In this document: one piece after another, positions 27,501-37,700 of the stretch | How the letters are laid out: every line of letters starts with the position of its first letter | Numbering within the stretch: position 1 is the stretch's first letter | Assembly: GCF_002441855.2 (NCBI RefSeq) | Contig: NZ_CP029487.1 | Location: 1,674,001 to 1,738,000 of the forward strand | Length of the DNA stretch: 64,000 nucleotides | Reading direction: 5' to 3' | Source: Eubacterium maltosivorans | Lineage (GTDB): Bacteria; Bacillota; Clostridia; Eubacteriales; Eubacteriaceae | Position numbers and translations under genes: made by a program | Notes under the pieces: model-generated | Databases searched by the model: none | What the model was told of the DNA's origin: nothing | What the model saw: only the letters and a program-made list of their open reading frames with translations

Positions 27501-27648
27501 TCCTTTTGTCAAAGGTAAGCTGTGTGGGGATCAGGTCTTTTATATAAGTGACATCAAACCCTCTGGCAAGGGCAGATGCTCCCACGAACAGCATTAGCAG
27601 TAAAGCGAGCGTCATTACACTGATTACTCTGTATAAGGTTTTCATCAT
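24589..27648 (-). CDS. Large surface protein, founder-type member of a three-paralogue family
   Basis: A 1019-residue protein with an unusual plan: signal peptide (1-29), a roughly 100-residue beta domain with the DGEQVTATLELDN pattern, a transmembrane segment (135-153), a short basic loop, and a second hydrophobic stretch (164-181) that itself looks like a signal peptide ending in AASAA. A long beta-rich region follows. Around residue 600 a Gly-rich hydrophobic segment (APIGGIAGIVGLGSLAM) leads into about 200 residues of amphipathic helices, then a mixed C-terminal domain. It resembles the proteins at 46407 and 49682 throughout. Last gene of the phospho-glucoside operon. The helical core may be membrane-active; no known toxin family can be assigned. 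Confidence 0.75.
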   Translation of the reverse strand: MMKTLYRVISVMTLALLLMLFVGASALARGFDVTYIKDLIPTQLTFDKRTINDGEQVTATLELDNPTEAGLYNVSLKTTLPDSLYASTTEKTYDQIAGGQKINYSFKISNGEISKAALLTATKGSNPHTGYQGPHAIFAVLMLTILILGVIFFKGNTRHKQKMMSLILCLSIGTQLGLAAFPKAASAAGEETTAEESELPTSLDNITYDVTSQLVVDGEEQNVTTTVTIEKIAPLTVTTANYEPMTTETEVAADARFFNVVATSEEDAFSDSITAGDIELANAFHGVSIDEINLLDEHTVSLKMSGQLDENDESCGVLYFDKDSFKQEGDKVGVLVVDVMAPLPYFAEGTDNVLINDDGTADIAFCIDTAEFADTADAAHFSFDNPAVQPVALTVPSTQAKKDGVLKVTVNGITDKGQILDELDGATMTIDSAGLNCDSLELDLELEEERITAELTLDTVTADSQSPSTAAAVFTGRVSSLNGSVNLTPGSVSLTEDTLTDAVISPVTIESADTFTFSVTIDNAELQRWYEEEGEEGLRAFFAHWACNENLVLAEGSLIDAYGVPVAADDYEVIVYDNMLASNSASSTTDLVSKILTIVNSFAKDAPIGGIAGIVGLGSLAMSESKESMSGISDSIAALSESALEINKMTSKIQNEVNYLVDATLESKISKFQDSARSINFRAGLLSSSTNDILARLVKIESIDSQEYKDLMDQLNVILGSTTTGGQGFVYDTYTFGQYILGEGVVGSVLDDYVTLYNRRYNWESQTTTAKSEYWASNYQMYIKAYMISMCYMNVNNKDHMYDAQIAKMKDQFNSINTKWTTFQESLILPTDKDRNLVDKQLYTVKTANTVTLDPLTDIHTMLGDKYKGTFNMKVETLFNNLKNDKKITSYQEDNKKIISVDTLNTMKNRLSSSGHKTLYDEMTAVGMVLPTKYLYIGNESLNVEDRLWIMSIVTAFVGASGTGSFRGDVYNLETNALEKNVKLVKFRFITGGDFFEYNLDSYKSAYDKTPFVFKSTGQ

Positions 27649-27667
27649 TTTTTCCTTTCCTGTTCAT

Positions 27668-28612
27668 TCATGAACATTTTGTTTCAAACTTTTTGAAAAG
27701 TGCCGGGTAAATTGCCAGAATAAAAAATGGGACCAGAAAATTATAGATGAAGGCAGCGGCGTAAGCGTCTAAAAACAGACTGAACACATTTTTGAGAATA
27801 TAGTGCAGTACGGTTATGACTGCCGCGCCGATAAGGTAGCGTCTGATTTTAACATAGAGTGTCCCATCGAGTGAAAATTTAATTTTCCTTCTCTCCACAA
27901 TCCATCCAATGGCGGCGCCAAACGCAAACCCTACATTGCCAAAAACATCGGTGATCATCTTAGCCGGGTCCACCAGGAGTGTGCCGTCCACCCAGTTCTG
28001 CGGATAGCTTTTTGTCATTGCGTAGATAATGATCAAGACGCCACAGGTTAGTATGGCCGCCATCACCCAAATATCTTTCTCTGGGTTTTTTTCTAAGTAA
28101 TCATTTAATACATAACCCATCAGCAAGATGACCAGAAATGCACTGCCAAATCCTACCAATACATCCTGCGGCGTGTGAACGCCCAGGAAATTCCGGGACA
28201 GCATGACTAAAAAGACGACACTGAATAAAAACACGACAACAAAACGGTATTTCCTAAAATACAGGGCCAGTGAGCCGTAATAGCAGGTCGCATTTGTCGA
28301 GTGCCCGCTTGGAAAGGAGTAGCCTGTGGCAGTGGTTTTAGCGCCTGCGATGGGCTCGATTCCCGGGTCTCTTATCCAAGGTCTGTAAACACAAAAGCTG
28401 ATTTTTAATACACTGTTGACTAATCCCCCCACGCCTTCTGCCAGACACATATATGTTCCGGCTTTTTTGTTAAAACACCAGTACACTGCCGCCATCAGCA
28501 AAACGGGTATGAAGGATTCTCCCAGGGTTGTGATGAATGAAAAGAAGCCGTTAAAAACGCCTTCTGAATAAAACCGGAAGTTCTGTAACACAAGTAAATA
28601 TTGAATATCCAT
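27668..28612 (-). CDS. PAP2-family membrane phosphatase
   Basis: A 314-residue polytopic membrane protein with the full PAP2 phosphatase signature: KISFCVYRP (KX6RP), PSGHS, and SRNFLGVHTPQD (SRX5HX3D). These sites act on lipid or isoprenoid phosphates outside the membrane, for instance undecaprenyl pyrophosphate or phosphatidate. Further hydrophobic helices follow. GGAGGCAGT precedes the ATG, 14 bases after the RpiR gene, so it is probably in the same operon. The substrate is unknown; a link to cell-envelope assembly of the next surface protein is possible. Confidence 0.85.
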   Translation of the reverse strand: MDIQYLLVLQNFRFYSEGVFNGFFSFITTLGESFIPVLLMAAVYWCFNKKAGTYMCLAEGVGGLVNSVLKISFCVYRPWIRDPGIEPIAGAKTTATGYSFPSGHSTNATCYYGSLALYFRKYRFVVVFLFSVVFLVMLSRNFLGVHTPQDVLVGFGSAFLVILLMGYVLNDYLEKNPEKDIWVMAAILTCGVLIIIYAMTKSYPQNWVDGTLLVDPAKMITDVFGNVGFAFGAAIGWIVERRKIKFSLDGTLYVKIRRYLIGAAVITVLHYILKNVFSLFLDAYAAAFIYNFLVPFFILAIYPALFKKFETKCS

Positions 28613-28626
28613 ACTGCCTCCTGTCC

Positions 28627-29397
28627 TTATGATCGCTCATTTTGTAAATAATGCGCTTCTAAATAGCGCACAAACAATACCTCTACAATAGTGAAAAACG
28701 GTGCGCAGAGGTAGCCGTCTGTTTTCTGGCTCTTACCTTTTATAATACGATGATTGTAAAAATAAAGGTGCTCGTCACTGAGCTTTTCCAGCTCATTATC
28801 CTCATAGGAGGTAATGGATAATATGGATGTCCCTTTATTTTTTATCCCGCGCACCAAATTGTTTACCGGCCGGTTGTCGCCGGACAGGGAAAAAACGATC
28901 AGGGTATCCTCCTTTTTCAGGAGCTCTGTCATTGTTCCCAGCTCTGTTTTACTCTCAATGACAAAGGCACGCTTCTGCAGTATGAAGAAAAGGCGCTTCA
29001 GCTCTTTAGCCGCGTGCCGTTGTACTTCTCCGGTTCCAAATATAAATATCCGGCCGGGGCAGTCGAACAGCTCGAAGGTTTTTGTCAGATCAAGATTTTT
29101 TAAGTAGTCTAAGGTGAGATAATAATCCTGATAGGTACGGTTAAGCAGGTTGACGGCCAAAACATCGTTTGTCTGCTCCTGCCATTTTAAAATAACCCTT
29201 AGCTCCCCATAGCCGTCCATTCCCAGCTTTTTGCAAAAGCTCAGGATCGAATTGTTTGAAACGCTGCACCTTTCTGCCAGCTCACTGAGTGAATACTGAG
29301 GACATTCTTTCATATGTTTATAAATATACTGCCATATGTGATGGTCGGTTTCGCTAAAGTTTTCATAGTGCTGATTGATTAATTGATTAATATCCAT
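28627..29397 (-). CDS. RpiR-family regulator (second of tandem pair)
   Basis: A 256-residue cytoplasmic regulator: N-terminal HTH (YSLSELAERCSVSNNSILSFCKKLGMDGYGELR) and C-terminal SIS sugar-phosphate-binding domain (IFIFGTGEVQRHAAKELKRL, LIVFSLSGDNRPV). RpiR proteins sense phosphosugars and control sugar uptake genes. Its ATG is one base after the stop of the other RpiR gene, implying strict co-expression. The pair lies downstream of the phospho-alpha-glucosidase and PTS genes, where Bacillus keeps the single regulator GlvR. Having two suggests hetero-oligomers or different ligands. Confidence 0.88.
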   Translation of the reverse strand: MDINQLINQHYENFSETDHHIWQYIYKHMKECPQYSLSELAERCSVSNNSILSFCKKLGMDGYGELRVILKWQEQTNDVLAVNLLNRTYQDYYLTLDYLKNLDLTKTFELFDCPGRIFIFGTGEVQRHAAKELKRLFFILQKRAFVIESKTELGTMTELLKKEDTLIVFSLSGDNRPVNNLVRGIKNKGTSILSITSYEDNELEKLSDEHLYFYNHRIIKGKSQKTDGYLCAPFFTIVEVLFVRYLEAHYLQNERS

Positions 29398-29398
29398 A

Positions 29399-30157
29399 TC
29401 ACTGCTCCCTGCGAGAACGGTATTCCAAATATTTTAGAAACAGCATCTCAATCAATATAAAAAAACTGGTAACGGATGTATATGAAACATCGAGGTCATC
29501 TTTTTTTATGACCAGCCCTGACGTATATAGATTAACGGTGCTGAGCTTTGCCAGCTCGTTTTCGTGAAGGGTGGTGATCGAGACAACAGGTACATTACGG
29601 ATTTTCAGCGCACGGGCGAATTCTACCACCTCTGGCGATTCCCCGCTGTATGAGACCATAAACATCACGTCCCCTGGGGTGAGCTTTTCGATCATCCGGT
29701 TTGTCTCTGCGTTGCCGTTGATCTCATAAAATATCCGTTTTGCTGAGACAAAAATCCGGGTCATTTCATGGGCAACGGTGCTTTGCAGGATTCCAGAGCT
29801 GTAAATATACAGGTTCTCCGCACCGTCGATCAGCTCAAAAATAGCGTCACAGTTCTGCTCCACGACGCGGTGGACTACCTCATTATAAAGGCTGATCACC
29901 TTTTTCATACTGCTGTAATCCTCTTTTGGCATCTGGCTGTCCTGTATCAGGGTCACCTTGAATTCACTAAAGCCGTTAAATCCAATTTTATGGACAAACC
30001 GTGATAATGTCGTTCGGGAGACATGACACCGGCTGGACATTTCGGTGATTGTCAGGCTTTTGCATGCCTCTCTGTTTGATTTTATGTACTTCCAGATATA
30101 TAAGTCGTTTTCGTTGAGATTATGGTAGTACTTGTTTATATGTTCATCAAGTTTCAT
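29399..30157 (-). CDS. RpiR-family regulator (first of tandem pair)
   Basis: A 252-residue HTH-SIS regulator: LTITEMSSRCHVSRTTLSRFVHKIGFNGFSEFK, then SIS motifs (LYIYSSGILQSTVAHEMTRIF, VMFMVSYSGESPEVV). The start is the ATG at 30157 (MKLDEHINKYY), which follows GAGGAAAAA; a longer reading from 30289 would overlap the upstream glucosidase gene. It sits 23 bases after that gene, as glvR does beside glvA and glvC in Bacillus, so it is the best candidate for local control of the sugar genes, probably responding to a glucoside 6-phosphate. Confidence 0.88.
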   Translation of the reverse strand: MKLDEHINKYYHNLNENDLYIWKYIKSNREACKSLTITEMSSRCHVSRTTLSRFVHKIGFNGFSEFKVTLIQDSQMPKEDYSSMKKVISLYNEVVHRVVEQNCDAIFELIDGAENLYIYSSGILQSTVAHEMTRIFVSAKRIFYEINGNAETNRMIEKLTPGDVMFMVSYSGESPEVVEFARALKIRNVPVVSITTLHENELAKLSTVNLYTSGLVIKKDDLDVSYTSVTSFFILIEMLFLKYLEYRSRREQ

Positions 30158-30180
30158 TTTTTCCTCATCTGTTTGTGTGA

Positions 30181-31521
<1,341 letters not shown>

Positions 31522-33069
31522 CTATAATAGATGTTCAAACTGCTCTCGGAATTTCGCGACGGACAGTCCTATAATGACCTGCACCGATTTACCGCTCACG
31601 ATGCAGCCGTGTGTTCCGAGTGCCTTGAAAGCCTGATCGCCCAGCACCACTTTTGGGTCTTTAATATTCACTCTGAGCCGCGTCGCACAATTCGTAACGT
31701 CGATGATGTTTTCTTTTCCTCCCAGTGCCTCAAGCACTTTTTGCACAATAAGGCTTTCCTCATCACTTTTACTTGCCCTGTAGTCTGATTTGGAATAGAA
31801 TTTGACGGTTTCTTCATCCTGGCGCCCTGGTGTTTTAAGATTAAGCTTGAGGATCATAAAACGAAACACAACAAACCAGATTCCGGTAAAAACAAGCCCC
31901 ACTGCAAACAGGAGCAGGTATTGCTGCCAGTGGCTTCCCATGAGTGGAATCCAGTTAAAGGAAGCCATCTCAATAAGCCCCCCGGAGAAGATTCCGGTTA
32001 TTCCCAGCAGGTTTATCACCATGGCCAGCAGCGCCGATAATACGGCGTGCACAACGAATAAAACAGGGGCAATAAATAAAAATGTGAACTCAATGGGTTC
32101 TGTCACTCCACACAAAACAGCGGTCAGTGTTATTGGAATCAGCAGAGCCAGCAAACGTTTCCTGTTCTGTGGCTTCGCTGTGAAATAAAAGGCCAATGCA
32201 ATCCCCGGACAGCCGAATATCTTTGAAAACCCTGTGGCTGTATAGGAGGCCCACGGCGCCAACTCCTTTAATGCTTCTGTCGACGCCGCGAGTTGAGGGA
32301 GTTGTGTGGCCCAGTAAGAATATATTCCTCCGTTAACGACCACATTGTCAAAGTAAAAAGAGGAGTAAAGCAGATGGTGGAGGCCAAAGGGTATCAGCAG
32401 CTTTTCCAAAAATACAAACAAGCCCACACCTAAGGTGCCTGCTCCCAGCACAAACTGCTGAAGGGCGCTCATTAAAAGCTGAACCTGAGGCCATATAAGG
32501 ATCGCTAAGACTGCCACTGGCAGCATTGCGAAGAAGCCAATCATAAATACAAAGGTAGAACCGCTGAAAATGCCCAGCCATTCCGGAAGCTCTTTTTCAT
32601 AAAAACGGTTATGCAGGAATATGACAAGCGCCGAAATTCCCAATGCGCCAAACATCCCCATATCGAGGGTCTCGATACCGGCAATCTGGGTTAAATGGCT
32701 TCCGCCTTCTGCCTGCGCTGTCAGATCGATGCCAAGGTCTGCTCCCCACTGGGAGAGCATGACTGAGACAAAATAGTTGAAGGTTAAATAAAGGACCAGC
32801 GCTTCCATACAGCAGCGCGCATTTTGTTTTTTGGCAAGACCGATGGGCAGGGCCACCACAAACAAAAGCGGAAGCTGCCGGAATACGGTCCAGCCGCCCT
32901 GAAGCACGACATTCCAGCACTTAAACCAGAGGCTTTCCGGGCTTGCCAGCTCGCCAAAAATGGCCTGAGTGGTAAAAAGTGTTCCTATGCCGACGACAAT
33001 TCCGGCAAAGGCAAAGAGCAAAACGGGTGTAAACATTGCCCCGCCAAATTTTTGAATTTTCTGCATCAT
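31522..33069 (-). CDS. glvC: PTS alpha-glucoside transporter, EIICB component
   Basis: A 515-residue PTS permease. The N-terminal EIIC domain has about ten membrane helices and motifs such as PFGLHHLLY and GVTEPIEFTFLFIAP. The C-terminal EIIB domain carries the phosphorylated cysteine in NCATRLRVNI. No EIIA domain is fused, so phosphate must come from a separate glucose-type EIIA. By position and similarity it imports maltose, maltulose or related disaccharides as 6'-phosphates for the adjacent GH4 enzyme. GGAGGG precedes the ATG. First gene of a six-gene run ending with the surface protein at 24589. Confidence 0.9.
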   Translation of the reverse strand: MMQKIQKFGGAMFTPVLLFAFAGIVVGIGTLFTTQAIFGELASPESLWFKCWNVVLQGGWTVFRQLPLLFVVALPIGLAKKQNARCCMEALVLYLTFNYFVSVMLSQWGADLGIDLTAQAEGGSHLTQIAGIETLDMGMFGALGISALVIFLHNRFYEKELPEWLGIFSGSTFVFMIGFFAMLPVAVLAILIWPQVQLLMSALQQFVLGAGTLGVGLFVFLEKLLIPFGLHHLLYSSFYFDNVVVNGGIYSYWATQLPQLAASTEALKELAPWASYTATGFSKIFGCPGIALAFYFTAKPQNRKRLLALLIPITLTAVLCGVTEPIEFTFLFIAPVLFVVHAVLSALLAMVINLLGITGIFSGGLIEMASFNWIPLMGSHWQQYLLLFAVGLVFTGIWFVVFRFMILKLNLKTPGRQDEETVKFYSKSDYRASKSDEESLIVQKVLEALGGKENIIDVTNCATRLRVNIKDPKVVLGDQAFKALGTHGCIVSGKSVQVIIGLSVAKFREQFEHLL

Positions 33070-33116
33070 GATTTTTCCCTCCCAGTCTCTTGATAACGAT
33101 TATTTTATCTGTTTTT

Positions 33117-33145
33117 ATCTTAACAGCTTCATTTGAAGGTTACAA
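33117..33145 (-). promoter_or_regulatory. Promoter of the alpha-glucoside operon
   Basis: TTGTAA (33140-33145), 17 bases, then TAAGAT (33117-33122) on the minus strand, about 45 bases before the glvC start. A dyad CTTCA-TT-TGAAG (33127-33138, plus strand) lies between the hexamers and could be a regulator site. No convincing catabolite (cre) box was found. Confidence 0.5.
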
Positions 33146-33247
33146 TCAATCTGCCTTATTCTGGAAATTCGATCATCATTCTGTTTTCTGCACCAAAAGC
33201 TGTGAATTTTCCCAACAGAACGCTGTGATTAATTCTGCTGTAAGCTG

Positions 33248-34711
33248 TCATCCTTCTTTGTGATATTTTGACCACACCTGTGTGGTATCCTCTATGTCCA
33301 GAAGCTTCGGATTAAAAACAGGCTCGATAATGCCCGCCTTCTTTTGTATTTCATAGTCCTTCATAATCTTTACAACCTGATTTGAAAGGAGCAGTATCAC
33401 AATAATATTGATCCATGCCATGCAGGCCACGCCAATATCCATGACATTCCAAAGCATTGACGAGTCTGCGATACCGCCAATAAAAATAGCGGCTAAAAAA
33501 GCAAAGCGTAAGATGGTTCTCCCCAGGGTTCCAACATTTCTAAATAAATACCGGACATTGCTCTCGATCTGGTAATAATATCCGAGCAGGGTTGTCAACG
33601 CGAACAGTGCTATAATGACGCTCAGGATTTTGCCCTCCCACGGAATGGTGTTGGGCGTCAGGTTATTCAGCGCTGTCTGTACCCAGAGGGCTCCCTGCTC
33701 AAGATTAGGCGCGCCCTGTACAAGCATCGCGCCTGTGCTCTCATCCACAACGTTATAAATCCCGGACAAAAGAATGACCAGGCCTGAGATTGTGCAGACG
33801 ATAAAAATACTCAGATAAATGGACAGAGCCTGAATGAGCCCCTGCTTGGCCGGATGCGTCGCTTCTGCCGCCGCTGCCATAATACCGCCGGAGCCATAGC
33901 CCGCATCGGTCGAAAATATCCCGCGCCTTACGCCCCACGAAACCGCCGAGCCCAGAATACCGCCAAAAATGGCGTGCGCTCCAAAGGCAGAGGTAAAAAT
34001 CACTGAGAACACATCTGGTACCTTTGTAATGTTTTGAATGATGACAGCAATGCCAAATAACAGGTAAATGGCGCACATAAAGGGGGCCATGCCTTCGGCC
34101 ACACGTCCGATACGCTTGATTCCGCCCCAGATAATAATTCCTATTAAGGCAGTGCCGATGATGGCGGTAACGAGTGTGTTCACGCCATAGGCGTTATCCA
34201 GCGTGGTGACGATCGCGTCCATCTGGATACCGGGCATGAGTATCCCTATTCCCAAAATCAGTATTATGGCGAATATTTTTGCTAAAGGTTTACACTTCAA
34301 GCCCCGCTCAATATAAAAGGCCGGTCCGCCTAGGTATTCGCTGCCTGTTTTAATCTTGTAAGCCTGGCCCAGCACAGCTTCTGCCAGAGCTGTACAGGTA
34401 GCAAAAAATCCAAAAGCCCAAATCCAGAAAAGGGCGCCTGGTCCCCCAAAATAAATGGCTGTCGCGACTCCTGCGATATTCCCAACGCCTACACGTGCTC
34501 CAAGGGCTGTGGCAAATGCCTGAAATGGTGTAATCCCATCACTTGTGTCTCCATTCCCTTTAAGCACCCTGATCATCTCCTTAAAAAAACGAAGCTGCGG
34601 AAACTTCAGACGGACTGAAAAATAAATACCAGCACCCATTAAGAGGATCACAAGAATATTACTCCAAACGACATTTTTGATTACTTCTGTTATTGCAACG
34701 AAATTTTCCAT
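33248..34711 (-). CDS. Sodium:alanine/glycine symporter (AGCS family)
   Basis: A 487-residue polytopic symporter that takes up alanine or glycine with sodium. It has the AGCS signature around GVGNIAGVATAIYFGGPGALFW and many hydrophobic helices. I start it at ATG 34711 (MENFVAITEV) after CTAGGAG; the reading from 34744 runs into a hairpin. The cytoplasmic tail contains LLDIEDTTQVW. It lies between the phospho-glucoside operon and the InlB-repeat genes. Substrate within the family is uncertain. Confidence 0.92.
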   Translation of the reverse strand: MENFVAITEVIKNVVWSNILVILLMGAGIYFSVRLKFPQLRFFKEMIRVLKGNGDTSDGITPFQAFATALGARVGVGNIAGVATAIYFGGPGALFWIWAFGFFATCTALAEAVLGQAYKIKTGSEYLGGPAFYIERGLKCKPLAKIFAIILILGIGILMPGIQMDAIVTTLDNAYGVNTLVTAIIGTALIGIIIWGGIKRIGRVAEGMAPFMCAIYLLFGIAVIIQNITKVPDVFSVIFTSAFGAHAIFGGILGSAVSWGVRRGIFSTDAGYGSGGIMAAAAEATHPAKQGLIQALSIYLSIFIVCTISGLVILLSGIYNVVDESTGAMLVQGAPNLEQGALWVQTALNNLTPNTIPWEGKILSVIIALFALTTLLGYYYQIESNVRYLFRNVGTLGRTILRFAFLAAIFIGGIADSSMLWNVMDIGVACMAWINIIVILLLSNQVVKIMKDYEIQKKAGIIEPVFNPKLLDIEDTTQVWSKYHKEG

Positions 34712-34734
34712 TGTTTTTCTCCTAGTCCAAAATT

Positions 34735-34770
34735 GTAAGTCCACATAGGGGTAGCCTTATGTGGACTTAC
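34735..34770 (-). terminator. Terminator-like hairpin after the large InlB-repeat gene
   Basis: A perfect 13-base stem (GTAAGTCCACATA with its complement), ten-base loop. On the minus strand only AATTTT follows, so termination may be partial and could feed the symporter gene, for which no clear promoter was found. Confidence 0.5.
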
Positions 34771-34793
34771 CTGTGTCTTTCCAATGATAAAGG

Positions 34794-37700
34794 TTAACGC
34801 TTCGAACGCTTTCTCTTGAATAATACAATCACCAAAACACCGCAAATCAGCAATATTATCACTACAGGGATGTAGGTGCTGCCCTGTATTCCGGTGCCTG
34901 CACTGCTGCTGCCTGCATTAGCGCTGCTGTCTGCCGCATTGGAATCGGCATGTGCTGATGCTGTTACCTTAATAGGCACCTGGGCAGAATGGATACCGTT
35001 ATCGGCTAAAAGGGTGTGATCCCCTGCCTCAACATCAGAGGGCATCTGGAAGATAAACAGGACCTCGCCCTGGGCATCGGCGTGCATCCGCCCGACTTCC
35101 TTTGGCGCAGAATGTACTGTAAAAACAATTTCTGCGTCTGGTTCAAAATCGGCGCCTGTCACTGTGATGGTATCCCCATGTGTGCTCACATTCTGGTTTA
35201 GGGTGATGTTTGGTGTTCTTAAACGCCACTGGGCGTATAAAAGAACGGTATCATCATCCGCAGCGGTCAGGTTCTTCACGCTTTCTCCCTCTGCATATCC
35301 GGTTCCCTGGCCATCGGCCCGGGTATTCCAGCCCATAAAGGCGTAGCTGGTTTTAGTATAGCCATTGGCGGGCAGTTCCATCGCTTGATCATAGGTCATT
35401 ACCTGATCTGGTGTTTTGCCGCCATCGGCGCTGTTGCCGTCGAATCTGACAGTGTAGCTGTTGGCACGCCACTGGGCGTACAGAGTCACTGTTTCTCCCT
35501 CATTTGGAGAGAGGTTGACGACGTTTTGCTCATCGGTAAAAGTGGTTCCGCCCCCATCGGCCTGGGTATTCCAGCCGGTGAAGGTATAGCCAGTTTTAGT
35601 GTAGCCATTGACGGTCAGGTTCACTGCCTGATCATAAGTCATGGCCTGGTCTGCCGTACTTCCGCCATCCGCGGTATTGCCTTCGAATGTCACCAGATAA
35701 TTGTTGGCTCGCCATTGAGCAAACAAGGTGATTGTTTCCCCTTCGGCAGCGGTCAGGTTCACCACATTCTGTGCGTCGGTATAGACTGTCCCTCCGCCAT
35801 CGGCCTGGGTGTTCCATCCAGTAAAGGTGTAGCCGGTTTTGGTGTAGCCGTTAGGCGTCAGGTTGGCCGCATGATCATAGGTCATGGCCTGATCCTGCGT
35901 GCTGCCGCCGTCTGCGGTGTTGCCATCGAACTTGATGGTGTAAGTGTTGGCACGCCACTGAGCGTACAGGGTAACTGTTTCACCCTCGGCAGCCGTCAGA
36001 TTGATGACATTTTGTCCATCGGTATAGGCTGTTCCTCCGCTGTCCTGCTGGGTGTTCCAGCCGGTAAAGGTGTAGCCGGTTTTGGTGTAGCCGTTGACGG
36101 TCAGATTCGCTGCCGTGTCATAGGTCATGCTCTGGTCGCTTGTGTCTCCGCCGTCTGCGGTGTTGCCGTCAAATCTTATGGTGTAGCTGTTGGCACGCCA
36201 CTGGGCATACAGGGTTACCATTCCTCCTTCTTCCGGGGTCAGATTGATGACATTTTGTCCATCGGCATAGATAGTTCCTTTGCCATCCTGCTGGGTGCTC
36301 CAGCCTGTAAAGGTATAACCAGTTTTAGTATAGCCGTTAATGCTCAGACTGGTTTCGATGTCATAAATCATAGGCTGGTCAGGCATATTGCCGTCGTCGG
36401 CCGTATTACCGTCAAATTTGATGGTATAGTTATTGGCTCGCCACTGGGCGTACAGGGTGACGGTTTCGCCTTCGACGGCCGTCAGATTTATCACATTCTG
36501 TCCATCGGTATAGGCAGTTCCTCCACCATCCTGCTGGGTGTTCCAGCTGGTAAAGGTGTAGCCGGTTTTAGTATAGCCATTGATGGTCAGGTCTGCTGCC
36601 TGATCATAGGTCATGGCCTGATCCTGCGTACTGCCGCCGTCTGCGGTGTTGCCATCAAATTTGATGGTATAGTTGTTGGCCCGCCACTGGGCGTACAGGG
36701 TGACGGTCTCGCCTTCGACAGCCGTCAGATTTACAACCGCCTGCCCATCCGCATATCCTGTTCCTTCACCATCGGCTTTGGTGTTCCAGCCCACAAAGGT
36801 ATAACCGGTTTTGGTGTAGGCATTGGCAGTCAGATTCACTGCAATGTCAAAGGCCATTGGCTGATCGCTCATGCTGCCGCTGTCGGCGGTATTACCGTTA
36901 AACGCCACCTTATAATCAATGGCATGCCATTGAGCATACAGCGTTACGACATCTCCTTCGCCTGGTGTCAGATTCACCACACTTTGCTCATTATTATAAG
37001 CGGTTCCGCCGCCATCGGGCTGGGTGTTCCAGCTGGTAAAGGTGTAGCCGGTTTTGGTATAGCCGTTGATGGTCAGGTTCGCGGCCGTATCATAGGTCAT
37101 GGCCTGATCTGGTGTGCTGCCGCCATCGGCTGTGTTGCCATCGAACTTGATGGTGTAAGTGTTGGCACGCCACTGGGCGTACAGGGTAACTGTTTCACCC
37201 TCGACAGGTGTCAGATTTGTAACATTTTGCCCATCGGTATAAACGGTTCCGCTGCCATCAGATTGAGTGTTCCAGCCGGTAAAGGTGTAGCCGATTTTGG
37301 TGTAGCCGTTAAGCGTCAGGTCTGCTGCCTGATCATAGGTCATGGCCTGATCCTGCGTGCTGCCGCTGTCGGCGCTGTTGCCGTCAAATCTGATGGTGTA
37401 GTTATTGGAACGCCACTGGGCATACAGGGTGACGGTTTCCCCTTCGACAGCGGTCAGGTTCACCACATTCTGTGCGTCGGTATAGACTGTCCCGCCGCCA
37501 CTGGATTGAGTGTTCCAGCTGGTAAAGGTGTAGCCAGTTTTGGTGTAACCGTTAAGTGTCAGGTCAGCCGCTGTGTCATAGGTCATACTCTGGTCGCTTG
37601 TGCTGCCGCCATCTGCGGTGTTTCCATCAAATTTGATGGTATAGTTATTGGCACGCCACTGGGCATACAGGATAACTGTTTCGCCTTCGACGGCCGTCAG

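Noticed and set aside
33070-33247. Catabolite (cre) site in the glv promoter region
   Set aside because: The best candidate (TTGATAACGATTATT) misses key consensus positions.
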